In this document: positions 1-12,300 of the stretch, in pieces
How the letters are laid out: each line of letters begins with the position of its first letter
Position numbering within the stretch: position 1 is the first letter of the stretch
NCBI RefSeq assembly: GCF_003086295.3
Contig: NC_092054.1
Location: 19,169,878-19,233,877 of the forward strand
Direction: 5' to 3'
DNA from: Arachis hypogaea
Taxonomy: Eukaryota; Streptophyta; Magnoliopsida; Fabales; Fabaceae
Length of the DNA: 64,000 bases
The notes under the pieces: generated by a model
The model's database searches: none
What the model saw: the letters and a program-made list of their open reading frames with translations, nothing else
Told to the model about the DNA's origin: nothing
Translations under genes and position numbers: made by a program

Positions 1-399
1 GTACTAGTCCACATGTATAAGGATTTGTTAGTTACATCAACGACAAAGGGTCTAAATGTAAGAAGTTCCATGAGTGCCATGTTGGTTTAGAGCCTCTACT
101 ATAATCCTTGCTTCCTTGGTTCGAAACTTGCAATCAGTGTAATGTTTACAGTGCATGTAATAAAGAGGTGGTGAATGTACATGGTCAACTAAAGGGGTGG
201 TGTGTGTAATTTGATAAATCTCATACAAAAAGGTTCAAAGGTTCACATAAAGGTTCACATTAACAAACCAAAATAAAGCATGAAATAACCAACAAAACAC
301 AAGATATAGTGATATACCACATCCCTAAACCTGCAATAACCTTTCACTCTAATTAAGAGCAACAAACTAAGATAATATTCTTAGTCTGTCAACAGGTCT
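1..399. repeat. Left fragment of the 1.66-kb macrosatellite array
   Basis: This stretch matches the 3' quarter of each unit found at 9386-21868; for example the segment around 10583-11046 is the same sequence. The array therefore extends beyond the left edge of the window. Compared with other units it lacks about 79 bp between two copies of the short direct repeat aggttcaca (around 250), a slippage-type deletion. It ends at ggtct (395-399), the target-site duplication of the Tekay element inserted here. The same ggtct resumes at 9386, followed by uninterrupted array sequence. No gene is seen. Confidence 0.9.
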
Positions 400-2297
400 T
401 GTAGTAACCGAAAAGAAAAAAAAATAACAAAGGAGGGAGAGCATGTGGAACAAAGGAGGGAGAGCACGTGGGGGGCACATGCCCCCAGTTAAACACTTCT
501 TTTCTCTTCTCCGCTCCCCCTCCTTCGACAATCCCCTTCTTTCTTTCATTTTTCTTTTTATTTCTTCCTAACAATAATACTAAAAATCTTCTCTTCTCTT
601 CCCTTCTCAACTACAATTCCTCATCTCTTTTCTTTGAAATCAACCACCCAATATCATCAAACTCATCTTTATCATCTTGCTTTCTTTGCTTCTCTACTCT
701 ACCTCTATTTATTCAAAATCTTATTTTCTCAAAACTTCCAAATCATGTGATTTCAACTTAATGAGTGAAAGAAGCATTCAACTTTGAGTTTCGCTTATTA
801 TTGAGACTTCAAGGTAACTCTTTGACTCAATAATTAGCTATATCTCAAATTTTTAGCATTCCTATACTTGTGGACATAGCAAAATCCAAAATTAGGGTTA
901 TTAGGGTTAGGAAATTTGGGGCTTCTATCATATTGAGTAAGATTATGTGAATTGACAATATTAGTAGCTCACAAATATTATTATTGTCATATTTCTAGAG
1001 TTGTAGAGTTATTGGACATTATTTGGTAGCTCGTTGACGCACTCAGAGTTGCTTCCGGTTCTTTGGAATCAAGTTGTGAGTGGATATTATATCTATAATT
1101 ATTTTTAAATATATTATTATCAGTACTTTTGTTGAATCATTATTTTTGGAGTTTGAAAATATTTTATTATCGTGATTTTTGAATTTTTGAAATGAATATT
1201 GATTTGTGAAACTTACAGTTTTATAAAAATACACACGAGACGAAATTTATATATTTTGTAAAGCATACATGTTTTCTTATTTGATTTTATTAAATCTTAA
1301 TTAAATTTTAGTATGCAATATTATATATATTGATTTGCTATGGAATTTAGTAGTATGTTATAAGCATTAGAGATTTTTATAAGTGATTTGGTTTGGATTG
1401 GTTTGGGAGACTCTGACTAGAAAACCGTAGTTAACGGCGGTTATGACGTTAACCTAGATGCATCTGGCTCAGACCTCAGCTAGCAGGGGCGTTGCTAGCC
1501 TAATGTGTATGCCATACGTTGGATCTGTTATACCGTACGGGCACACTAGAGGAAAGGGCTACCCTTAGAGGTGGAGCCGCCCTAGGTGTGTAATATTTGA
1601 TTTGATTTGACTTCTGGAATGAGAACTCCCATTTCAGTTCATCCGCTTAACTATTTATCTATTTATTTGCATAATTAATTAATATGAATTTCTCATCTCT
1701 GAAAAGAAATATAATTTTCAAGGTAAACTCTGTATTGTCTCGTGTGGGTTATAGATGTAATGTTTGCTCACTGAGTTGCAAAACTCACCTTATTATATTC
1801 CCATGTTTTTTAGATACAGGAGTCATTCCAGGTTCCATTCCACCTGCCCCTCAGTAAATCTTAGTCATTTTGGTGAGCCCTTCTTCTTTCCAAGGGCTAA
1901 GTCATTATGTAATGTAATGGAACATTTGCTCAAAACTTAGATTATGTCAATGCTCCATATGTCACAGGCAGGATCCTCGTGTGGGTTATGTTATTTTGAA
2001 TCTTGAACTGTTTAGATAGTAATTATAAGTTGGTTATGTAAAACTTATGGATTTAACTATATACTCTAGTTATCAATGTGATATATATATTATGCGTATT
2101 TTGGATATGATTGGAATATGTTGTTGTTGTTGTCTTTGGAAATGGATGTGTATTCTTGATACAGGGAGTTAATATTCATGTTGGTAAGGTCCTAGAAACA
2201 GAGGAGATTCTGTTCGTTTTTCTGAAAATTTGGTCGTTTGGCTTGCTAAGGGACTTGTCCCTTGAGCGCCAGTCATGGCTTGGTTCGGGCCATGACA
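400..2297 (+). repeat. 5' LTR of the Tekay element
   Basis: The LTR is 1,898 bp, begins TGTAGTAACC and ends GGGCCATGACA. It matches 7446-9385 throughout. Close to its start (about 428-478) it carries a duplicated block built on acaaaggagggagagca that is single in the 3' LTR. It lacks the long AT expansion of the 3' LTR. Both are length changes that arose after insertion. Confidence 0.93.
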
Positions 2298-2300
2298 AAG

Positions 2301-2312
2301 TGGTATCAGAGC
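2301..2312 (+). other. Primer binding site (initiator tRNA-Met)
   Basis: TGGTATCAGAGC begins 3 bases after the 5' LTR and is complementary to the 3' end of plant initiator tRNA-Met, the usual primer of Tekay/Del-type elements. Confidence 0.93.
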
Positions 2313-2492
2313 CTTAGGTTTTCCTGTGTAATATGAAGCAAGTGTTCTTTAGTAAGATCACAATTGTGCAAATGAAAATCGGCTCATTTTCACAAAGTGT
2401 GATGTTACTAGAGGCCTATAGGAAGTTGTCATCAATCCTTTGTTCTCATAATTCTTTCTGTCTGTCCTATTCTCTTTGAACTCCATATACAT

Positions 2493-3958
2493 ATGTCATT
2501 GGTGATTCAATCGCTTTACTTACTCGATAGGTGGAAGATTCCACCTAAGAAAAGACGTGGTGGAGCTATTGGTGCTCCTGATACTGCTGAATCCAATAGG
2601 GCAGTTTCTCCGCCACTTGGAGCACTTCAACAAAGGCCAAGGAGCCAAAAGATAGCTGATAGGCGCGAAGGAGAGATACCCCATGAGAGAGTTCAGGAGA
2701 ACCCCGCAATAAGAGATGCTCAACCGGACTTAGCAGCTGAATTAAGTGGAATGAATCAAACCCTTAATGCGGTATTACAGGTCCTAACAAATCAAAAAAG
2801 GGGCGGAGCAGGAATTCTTAATATGCCAAATCCTCATCCTCATAGAGTTCATCAATTGTTTGGGGATCAAGAGCCACCAATTGAGAAGTATTTGAAGCTG
2901 AATTCGTCCACTTTTAATGGAGATTCATTGGATGAAGATCCACAACAATATCTAGAGGATGCAAAGAAAGCTATTCGAGCTCTCAAGTGCACCAAGGAAT
3001 GGGCTGTTGAGTTAGTATCCTACAACTTGCATGGTTCAGCAAGATATTGGTATGAGTCTCTTCTTGAGAGCAAAGAAGCAGCTGGACTTCCTCCTCCTTC
3101 TTGGGAAGAGTTTACTGAAGAGTTCTTCGCTCGATTTTATCTAGCTAACAAGCAAGCAGAAGATGCAATTGCCTTTGAAAGATTAAGGCAAGAGAATATG
3201 ACAATGACTGAGTATGCTAAGGAGTTTACTAGACTTTCTAAGAGTGCTCCGTACTTGGTGAATTCAGAAGAGATGAAAGTTCGCTGTTTCGTTCGTGGAT
3301 TGGTAGAACATATGGTCACTACTCTTATGCCTGAAGTCGGACGCATGTCTTTTAAGGATGTCCTAAACTCTGCTTATAGAATTGAAGCTGGGATAGCGGA
3401 GAGAAATGCTTTAAGGATGTTGGTAAGAAGCCTAAGATGAAGGGACAATTTTCTGGTGGATCTACTTCAGGAGGATTTCAGTCTTATCATGGTCAAACTA
3501 ATCAGCAAGGTTATTCGGGTTATCGAGCTCGTCCTCAAATATCTTTTGGTGGGGTTACTTCTTCTGGATCTGCTCCCATGAGTGTTTCGAGTCCTAGACC
3601 TTTTGTTAAGCCCGCTTCTCAATCTAGTGCACATGGTTCAAATCAGACAAGGCCAGCTCAGCCCTATTGTCTTTAGTGTGGGAGTTACCATTCCGGTATA
3701 TGTTTCAAGGCTACTGGTGCATGTTTTGGTTGTGGTCAATCTGGTCATCTTAGGAGGGATTGTCTAAATCCTAGAGGAGGCTTTGCTCCAGATATTGCAC
3801 GTCCTACAACACCAATGCCACCATCTTCAGCTATGTCTATTGGAAATTCTTCTGGTCCTAGTGCTAGAGGAGCAGGTGGCAGGGGTCAGACTTATAACAG
3901 AGGAGGGAGCCAAAGAGGAAGAGGTCAGGCACGTGTGTACGCTTTGACACGTTAGGAT
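2493..3958 (+). pseudogene. Tekay gag (capsid/nucleocapsid), broken
   Basis: The Gag polyprotein would form the cytoplasmic virus-like particle. A continuous frame of 315 codons from 2493 holds the retrotransposon gag domain (motif SARYWYESLL near codons 187-196, and EFFARFY). About 1 nt is missing near 3412, in what looks like an original run of three A, so the downstream part continues in another frame from 3437. An in-frame TAG at 3674-3676 precedes an intact CCHC knuckle, CFGCGQSGHLRRDC, at about 3722-3763. A second TAG near 3953 lies just before protease. The linker is rich in G, R, S and Q. The start codon is uncertain. Confidence 0.87.
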
Positions 3959-3979
3959 GCTCAAGCTTCTAATGCTGTA

Positions 3980-6900
3980 GTGGCAGGTACTTTACAAGTT
4001 TGTTCTTTAGATGCTCGAGTGTTATTTGATACGGGTTCTCATTATTCATATGTATCTCCACATCTTGCATCTCATTTCGATAAACAACATGAACTGTTAT
4101 CCCACCCCTTTCATGTTGGCACTCTACTTGGAGTCTCCATGGTGGTTCGAGTCGTGTTTCGGTCTTGTGTTGTTAGAATTAATACGGTTGAAACCTTAGC
4201 TGATTTGATCCTTTTAGAACCAATGGAAGATATTGATGTCATCTTAGGCATGGATTGGTTAGCAGCTTGTCATGCTGATGTGGGCTGTTACTCCAAAACT
4301 GTGAAGTTTGACATACCGGGTATCTCACCTTTTGTTTTTAAGGGTGATGATTGTCCCACTTTAGCTAGCATCATCTCATCTATGAGTGCGATGCAATTGA
4401 TGGATAAGGGAAATCAAGGATTTCTGGCAGTTGTTAGAGATGTTAATGCCGAAGTTCCTAGTCTTGATCAGGTTCCTTTTGTTAGAGAATTCTCTGACGT
4501 GTTCCCTGATGAGCTACCGGGGATGCCGCCTGACCGTGAAGTTGAGTTTTCTATAGAATTAACTCCGGGAGTCCAATCTGTATCCATTCCTCCCTATCGT
4601 ATGGCTCCAACTGAGTTACGAGAATTAAAAGTTCAATTAGAAGATATGCTAGAGAAATGATTCATTCGTCCTAGCACTTCTCCATGAGGAGCTCCTATTC
4701 TATTCGTAAAGAAGAAAGATGGAACGATGCGACTATGTGTGGATTATCGTCAGCTCAATAAGATAACTGTTCGCAACAAGTATCCATTGCCAATGATTGA
4801 TGATTTGTTTGATCAACTTCAAGGAGCTACCTATTTCTCAAAAAATCGACTTGCGTTCAGGGTACCATCAATTGAAGATAAAAGAGGAAGACATTCCAAA
4901 AACTGCTTTTCGTACTCGCTATGAGCACTATGAGTTCTTAGTAATGTCCTTTGGTCTGACGAATGCGCCTGCAGCTTTCATGGACTTAATGAATCGAGTC
5001 TTCAAATCTTTCTTAGATCACTTTGTTATCGTCTTCATCGATGATATCTTGGTGTATTCGAAAAGTGCTACGGAGCATGAGTATCATTTGAGGATTGTGT
5101 TACAAACCTTAAGGGATCACAAGCTTTATGCTAAATTTTCTAAATGTGAGTTTTGGCTTGATCAAGTGACATTTTTGGGGCATGTGGTATCAAAAGATGG
5201 AATCATGGTGGATCCAAAGAAGGTGGAAGCCGTTCAGAAGTGGCCAAAGCCTACTACAGTGACAGAAATTCGTAGCTTTCTAGGGTTGGCCGGCTACTAT
5301 CGGCGATTCATCAAGGACTTCTCGAGAATTTCAGCACCATTAACCAAATTAACTCAGAAGAATGTAAAGTTTCAATAGTCAGAAGCTTGTGAGGAAAGTT
5401 TTCAGACACTTAAGGCTTGTCTAACCTCAGCACCAGTTCTTGTTTTACCTTCTGGGTCTGGGAGATTCTCAGTCTTTTGCGATGCATCTCGGATAGGACT
5501 GGGTTGTGTATTGATGCAGCATGGCCGCGTTATTGCCTATGCCTCGCAACAACTCAAGAAGCATGAGCAGAATTATCCAACTCATGACCTGGAAATGGCA
5601 GCGGTCGTCTTTGCTTTAAAGATTTGGAGACACTACCTTTATGGTGAGACCTGTGAGATCTATACGGATCACAAGAGTTTGAAGTATATATTCCAACAGA
5701 AGGATTTAAATTTGAGGCAACGGAGATGGATGGAGTTACTAAAAGATTATGATTGTACTATTTTGTATCATCCTGGAAAGGCAAATGTTGTAGCAGATAC
5801 TCTCAGTAGAAAATTTATGGGTAGCTTGGCCATCACTCTTGCAAGGAGACCAATTATTGAAGAAGTCCATCAATTGGAGGCCGGTGGAATTCAATTTGAC
5901 CTTGGAGAATCAAGAGTTTTCTTAGCACATGTTCGAGCCCAATCTTCCCTGATAGAACAGATCAAGGTTGCACAAAGTGATGATCTGAAATTAAGAAAGC
6001 TTATGGAAGATGTTCGCAATGGGAGGAACTCAGACTTTTCTGTTGATCAAGATGTTTTGCGTTGTGGTCAACGCTTATGTGTGCCAGATAACCCCGACTT
6101 GAAGAAAGCTATTTTGGAAGAGGCTCACAATTCTAAGTACACAGTTCATCCAGGCTCCAATAAGATGTATCAAGATTTAAAACAATTATTTTGGTGGGAA
6201 GGCATGAAAAAAGATATAGGAGTTTTTGTTTCTCATTGCTTAACTTGCCAACAAGTTAAAGCTGAACATCAAAGACCTGCTGGGTTATTACAACAGATTG
6301 AGATGCCTGAATGGAAGTGGGAAAGGATTACGATGGATTTTGTAACAGGTTTACCTCGTAGCTTTAAGGGTTTTGATTCAATTTGGGTAATTGTGGATAG
6401 AATGACAAAGTCAGCTCACTTTCTTTCGGTGAAAACAACTTTTAGTGCAGCTCGGTATGCTCAACTTTATGTTGATGAGATAGTTAAACTACATGGAATT
6501 CCAGTGTCCATTATTTCAGATCGCGGGCCCCAGTTTACCTTTTATTTTTGGAAATCTTTTCAAAAAGCGTTAGGAACTCGTCTGGATCTTAGCACAACTT
6601 TTCACCCTCAAACCAATGGACAATCAGAGAGGACGATCCAGACATTGGAAGACATGTTAAGGTGTTGTGTTCTAGATTTTGGTGAAAATTGGGACAACTA
6701 TCTACCTTTGATTGAGTTCTCTTATAATAATAGTTATCAAGCCAGCATTCAAATGGCACCATTTGAGGCTCTTTATGGGAGAAGATGCAGGTCACCTATT
6801 GGGTGGTTTGAGGTTGGTGAGGTTAAACTTTTGGGGCCAAATTTGGTACAAGATGCAGTTGAGAAGGTTCGCATAATAAGAGAACGATTATTAGCAGCTC

Positions 6901-7514
6901 AGAGTAGGCGAAAGGCTTATGTTGATAACAGAAGGCGTAACTTAGAGTTTGCAGTGGGTGATCAGGTATTTCTTAGAGTGTCTCCTATGAAAGGAGTGAT
7001 GAGGTTTGGGAAAAGAGGCAAGCTTAGTCCTCGCTACATTGGTCCATTTGAGATACTGCACAGAATAGGTGCAGTTGCTTACCGCTTGGCATTGCCGCCT
7101 GAGTTGTCTATGATTCATCCAGTCTTTCACGTATCAATGTTGCGCAAATACCTTCCCGACCCATCTCATGTGCTTGCACCACAAGCTAAAGAGCTAAAGG
7201 AAGATTTATCATTTGAAGAGGAACCAGTGGCTACAATTGATCGCCAAGTAAAGAAACTACGTTCTAAAGAGATAGCATCTGTGAAAGTTGTTTGGAAGAA
7301 TCATTCGAAAGAAGAAGCAACTTGGGAAGTGGAGGATGCTATGCGCGACAATATCCGTATTTGTTTGAGTCTAAAGGTAACTATCACACTTATCACCGTA
7401 TATAAATTCGAAATTTGGGGACCGAATTTCTTAAGAGGGAGAGAATGTAGTAACCGGAAAGTAAAAAAAAAACAAAGGAGGGAGAGCACGTGGGGGGTAC
7501 ATGCCCCCACTTAA
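3980..7514 (+). pseudogene. Tekay pol: protease, RT, RNase H, integrase, chromodomain
   Basis: Protease is recognised by LFDTGSHYSYVS at about 4024-4060. Stops at 4658-4660 and near 4685 interrupt the linker to reverse transcriptase. RT shows [11 protein letters not shown], a frameshift near 4845, then FIDDILVYS (about 5034-5060) as the catalytic box. A TAG at 5376-5378 precedes RNase H ([21 protein letters not shown]). From 5511 a 667-codon frame is open. It holds the integrase HHCC zinc finger, the catalytic triad in [16 protein letters not shown] and GQSERT, and a C-terminal chromodomain (about 7210-7350, ending [11 protein letters not shown]). The frame then runs through the purine tract about 69 bp into the 3' LTR. 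At least three stops and one frameshift make it non-functional. Confidence 0.92.
7433..7445 (+). other. Polypurine tract of the Tekay element
   Basis: AAGAGGGAGAGAA directly abuts the TG of the 3' LTR at 7446, the position expected for the plus-strand primer. Confidence 0.9.
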
Positions 7515-9095
7515 ACACCTCTTTTCTCTTCTCCGCTGCCCCCCTCCTTCGACAATCCCCCTTCTTTCTTTCATTTTTCTTTTTATTTCTTCCTAACAAT
7601 AATACTAAAAATCCTCTCTTCTCTTCCCTTCTCAACTATAATTCCTCATCTCTTTTCCTTGCAATCAACCACCCAATGTCATCAAACTCACCTTTATCAT
7701 CTTGCTTTCTTTTCTTCTCTACTCTACCTCTATTTATTCAAAATCTTATTCTCTCAAAACCTCCAAATCATGTGATTTCAACTTAATGAGTGAAGGAAGC
7801 ATTCAACTTTGAGTTCCAGTTATTATTGAGACTTCAAGGTAACTCTTTGACTCAATAATTAGCTATATCTCAAATTTTTAGCATCCCTATACTTGTGGGC
7901 ATAGCAAAATCCGAAATTAGGGTTATTAGGGTTAGGAAATTTAGAACTTCTATCATATTGAGTAAGATTATGTGAATTGACAACATAGGTAGCTCACAAA
8001 TATTATTATTGTCATATTTCTAGAGCTGTAGAGTTATTAGACATCATTTGGTAGCTCGTTGATGCGTTCAGAGTTGCTTCCGATTCTTTGGAATCAAGCT
8101 GTGAGTGGATATTATATCTATAATTGTTTTTAAATATATTATTATCAGTACTTTTGTTGAATCATTAATTTTGGAGTTTGAAAATATTTTATTATCGTGA
8201 TTTTTGAATTTTTGAAATGAATATTGATTTGTGAAACTTACAGTTTTATAAAAATACACACGAGACGAAATTTATATATTTTGTAAAGCATACATGTTTT
8301 CTTATTTGATTTTATTAAATCTTAATTAAATTTTAGTATGCAATCTTATATATATTGATTTGCTATGGAATTTAGTAGTATGTTATAAGCATTAGAGATT
8401 TTTATAAGTGATTTGGTTTGGATTGGTTTGGGAGACTCTGACTAGAAAATCGTAGTTACCGGCGGTTATGACGTTAACCTAGATGCATCTGGCTCAGACC
8501 TCAACTAGCAGGGGCGTTGCTAGCCTAACGTGTAGGCCACACGTTGGATCTGTTATACCGTACGAGCACACTAGAGGAAAGGGCTACCCTTAGAGGTGGA
8601 GCCGCCCTAGGTGTGTAATATTTGATTTGATTTGACTTCTGGAATGAAAACTCCCATTTCAGTTCATCCGCTTAACTACTTATCTATTTATTTGCATAAT
8701 TAATTAATATGAATTTTTCATCTCTGAAAAGAAATATAATTTTCAAGGTAAACTCTGTATTGTCTCGTGTGGGTTATAGATGTAATGTTTGCTCACTGAG
8801 TTGCAAAACTCACCCTATTATATTCCCATGATTTTTAGATACAGGAGTCATTCCAGGTTCCATTCCACCTGCTCCTCAATAGATCTTAGTCATTTTGGTG
8901 ATCCCTTCTTCTTTCCTAGGGCTAAGTCATTATGTAATGGAACCTTTGCTCAAAACTTAGATTATGTCAATGCTCCATATGTCACAGGCAGGATCCTCGT
9001 GTGGGTTATGTTATTTTGAATCTTGAACTGTTTAGATAGTAATTATAAGTTGGTTATGTAAAACTTATGGATTTAACTATATACTCTAGTTATCA

Positions 9096-9181
<86 letters not shown>

Positions 9182-9385
9182 GCGTATTTTAGATATGATT
9201 GGAATATATTGTTGTTATTGTCTTTGGAAATAGATGTGTATTATTGATATAGGGAGTTAATATTCATGTTGGTAAGGACCTAGAAATAGAGGAGATTCTG
9301 TCTGTTTTTCTGGAAATTTGGTCGTTTGGCTTGCTAAGGGACTTGTCCCTTGAGCACCAGTCATGGCTTGGTTCGGGCCATGACA
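7446..9385 (+). repeat. 3' LTR of the Tekay element
   Basis: The LTR is 1,940 bp with the same TG...CA ends as the 5' LTR. It is longer mainly because of the 79-bp AT run at 9101-9179, where the 5' LTR has only a short run (about 2080-2091). It lacks the purine-rich duplication of the 5' LTR. Point differences are scattered at a few percent by eye. Confidence 0.93.
9101..9179. repeat. AT dinucleotide microsatellite in the 3' LTR
   Basis: An uninterrupted (AT)n run of about 79 bp. It is a post-insertion expansion, since the 5' LTR has about six AT at the same place. Confidence 0.97.
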
Positions 9386-12300
9386 GGTCTACTCTATGAT
9401 TTTCACAAATCATTGTTCTCAAACAAACTATGATTTCATCCTCCAAAACCATGATCCATATAAGGAAAATTCAAACCATTTTGGGGAGTATATCTCAACT
9501 CTTCAAGCCCCTTTTATCTTAAAGGATATGTCTCAAATCTGAATCAACATTCTATAATGCTTTAGCTTGTATATATCACTTCCAAATGCAGCGCCATAAT
9601 TCAATCTCCCTTGCCAGATTCAATTGCAAGGGGTTTGAAGAAAAAAGAGGCTCCATGTAGCACAATAACAACAGAAAGAAACAGGAGCAGAAGTATCGTA
9701 ATCCCAATCTTATTACTTATGTTGTAGGCATCAATCAACACAATTATCACTTACAGCAGCAAATTCCAAAAATATTAGCAGCAACAAGCCAAACAACATT
9801 TAAAACTTTCACTTATAGCAGCAGAAACAACAATACTGGAAGGAAAACAAAGAAGAACGACAGATCAGCAGAAGCAACATCGCACCTTCTACACAAATTC
9901 AAAGAACAGCAGAAGCAGAAAGGCGGGCATGGCGTGGCGTGAGCAGAATCAGAGCATCAAAGAGTCAGTGTAGCAGCAGAATCAAAAGCGCAGAGCAGCA
10001 TTTAACGAGAAAGGAGACGGTGGCGGTGAACTGGAAAGGCGCAGCGACAACGGCGACAGAAGAGCGGCGGCGATGAACAATTGGAGATGGAGATGAATCA
10101 GATTATCGGAATAGCTTTCTCCTCTTTTAGTTTAAGTATGTAACAGGGAAGAGATTTAACTCCATGTTTCTTCCGGTAGAAAAAAAAAGGAGCAGTTGGA
10201 AAAATATAGGGAGACCATATAATATTAAACACTGCATAAAAGATTATACAAAAATAAAATAAATAAAAAATAACAAAAAGGAAAGGATAAATTACACTTA
10301 CAATTTACAACCACTCGGAGTTTATCAAAACTACACACACCACCTCACTATTTGACTAGTATACACTCACCTCTCCAGCATTATATCTAATGAGATGTGC
10401 TGTCTCTATATGTCCATTAAATTGAAACATTATAAATTAAAAATACGTTGTCAAACGTCATCGTTAACCCATAAGTCTATGCAAAGAAACAAAAGGATAA
10501 TACAGAAATCTCTGGATTTTAACTTTGTTATGGGGGATATTTTGCCAATTTAATTGAACAAAGCAAAAGTAAATGGAAAAAAGCACTAGTCCACATGTAT
10601 AAGGATTTGTTAGTTACATCAATGCCAAGGGGTCTAAGTGTAAGAAGTTCCATGAGTTCCATGTTGGTTTAGAGCCTCTACTATAATCCTTGCTTCCTTG
10701 GTTCGAAACTTGCAATCAGTGTAATGTTTACAATGCATGTAATAAAGGGATGGTGAATGTACATGGTCAACTAAAGGGGTGGTGTGTGTAATTTGATAAA
10801 TCTCAAACAAAAAGGTTCAGAGGTTCACATAATCACATATATGTATTAAACAAAATTCATCATATGTTATATACAATAATAAAGCTCAACACAAATAGAG
10901 CAAGGTTCACATTAACAAACCAAAATAAAGCATGAAATAACCAATAAAACACAAGATATAGTGATATACCACATCCCTAAACCTGCAATAACCTTTCACT
11001 CTAATTAAGAGCAACAAACTAAGATAATATTCTTAGTCCGTCAATAGGTCTACTCTATGATTTTCAGAAATCATTGTTCTCAAACAAACTATGATTTCAT
11101 CCTCCAAAACCATGATCCCTATAAGGAAACTTCAAACCATTTTGGCGAGTATATCTCAACTCTTCTAGCCTCTTTTTTCTTAAAGGATATGTCTCAAATC
11201 TGAATCAACATTCTATAATGCTTTAGCTTTTATATATCACTTCCAAATGCAGCGCCATAATTCAATCTCCCTTGCCAGATTCAATTGCGAGGGGTTTGAA
11301 CAAAAAAGAGGCTCCATGTGGCACAATAACCACAGAAACAATCAGGAACAGAAGTATCGTAATCCCAATCTTATTACTTATGTTGTAGGCATCAATCAAC
11401 ACAGTTATCACTTACAGCAACAAATTTCAAAAATATTCGCAGCAACAAGCCAAACAACATTTAAAATTTTTCACTTATAGCAGCGGAAACAACAACACTA
11501 GTAGAAAAACAAAGAAGAACGACAGATTAGCAGAAGCAACATCGCACCTTCTACACAAATTCACAAAACAGCAGAAGCAGAAAGGCGGGCGTGGCGTGGC
11601 GTGAGCGGAATCAGAGCATCAGAGAGTCAATGTAGCAGCAAAATCAAAAGCGCAGAGCAGCATTTAACGAAAAAAGGTGACGGCGGCGGCGAACCAGAAA
11701 GGCGCAGGCGGCAACGGCAACAGAAGAGCGGCGGCGATGAACTATCGGAGATGGAGATGAATCAGATTATCAGAATAGCTTTCTCCCTTTTTAGTTTAAG
11801 TAAGTAACAGGGAAGAGATTCAACTCAATGTTTCTTCCGGTAGAAAAAAAAAAGAGCTGTTGGAAAAGTATTGGGAGACCATATAATATTAAACACTGCA
11901 TAAAAGTTTATACAAAAATAAAATAAATAAAAAATAACAAAAAGGAAAGGATAAATTACACTTACAAGTTACAACCACTCAGAGTTTATCAAAACTATAC
12001 ACACCACCTCACTATTTGACTAGTATACACTCACCTCTCCAGCATTATATCTAATGAGATGTGATGTCTCCATAGGTCCATTAAATTGAAATATTATTAA
12101 ATTAAAAATACGTTGTCAAACGTCATCGTTAACCTATAAGTCCATGCATAGAAACAAAAGGATAATACAGAAATTTCTAGATTTTAACTTTGTTACAGGG
12201 GATATTTTGCCAATGTAATTAAACAAAGCAAGGGTAAATGGAAAAAAGCACTAGTCCACATGTATAAGGATTTGTTAGTTACATCAACGCCAAGGGGTCT

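Larger units (their letters stand above)
400..9385 (+). mobile_element. Complete but decayed Ty3/gypsy LTR retrotransposon, Tekay/Del-type chromovirus
   Basis: A full element of about 9 kb runs from TG at 400 to CA at 9385. It has two LTRs of about 1.9 kb, an initiator-methionine tRNA primer site, a purine tract and a 5-bp target duplication ggtct (395-399 and 9386-9390). Internal order is gag, protease, reverse transcriptase, RNase H, integrase, chromodomain, which is the Ty3/gypsy order. The long LTRs, the gag type and the C-terminal chromodomain point to the Tekay/Del clade. Several stops and frameshifts make it non-autonomous. It sits inside the macrosatellite array. Assignment to a named Arachis family such as FIDEL (also Del-type) would need a database comparison. 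Confidence 0.93.
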
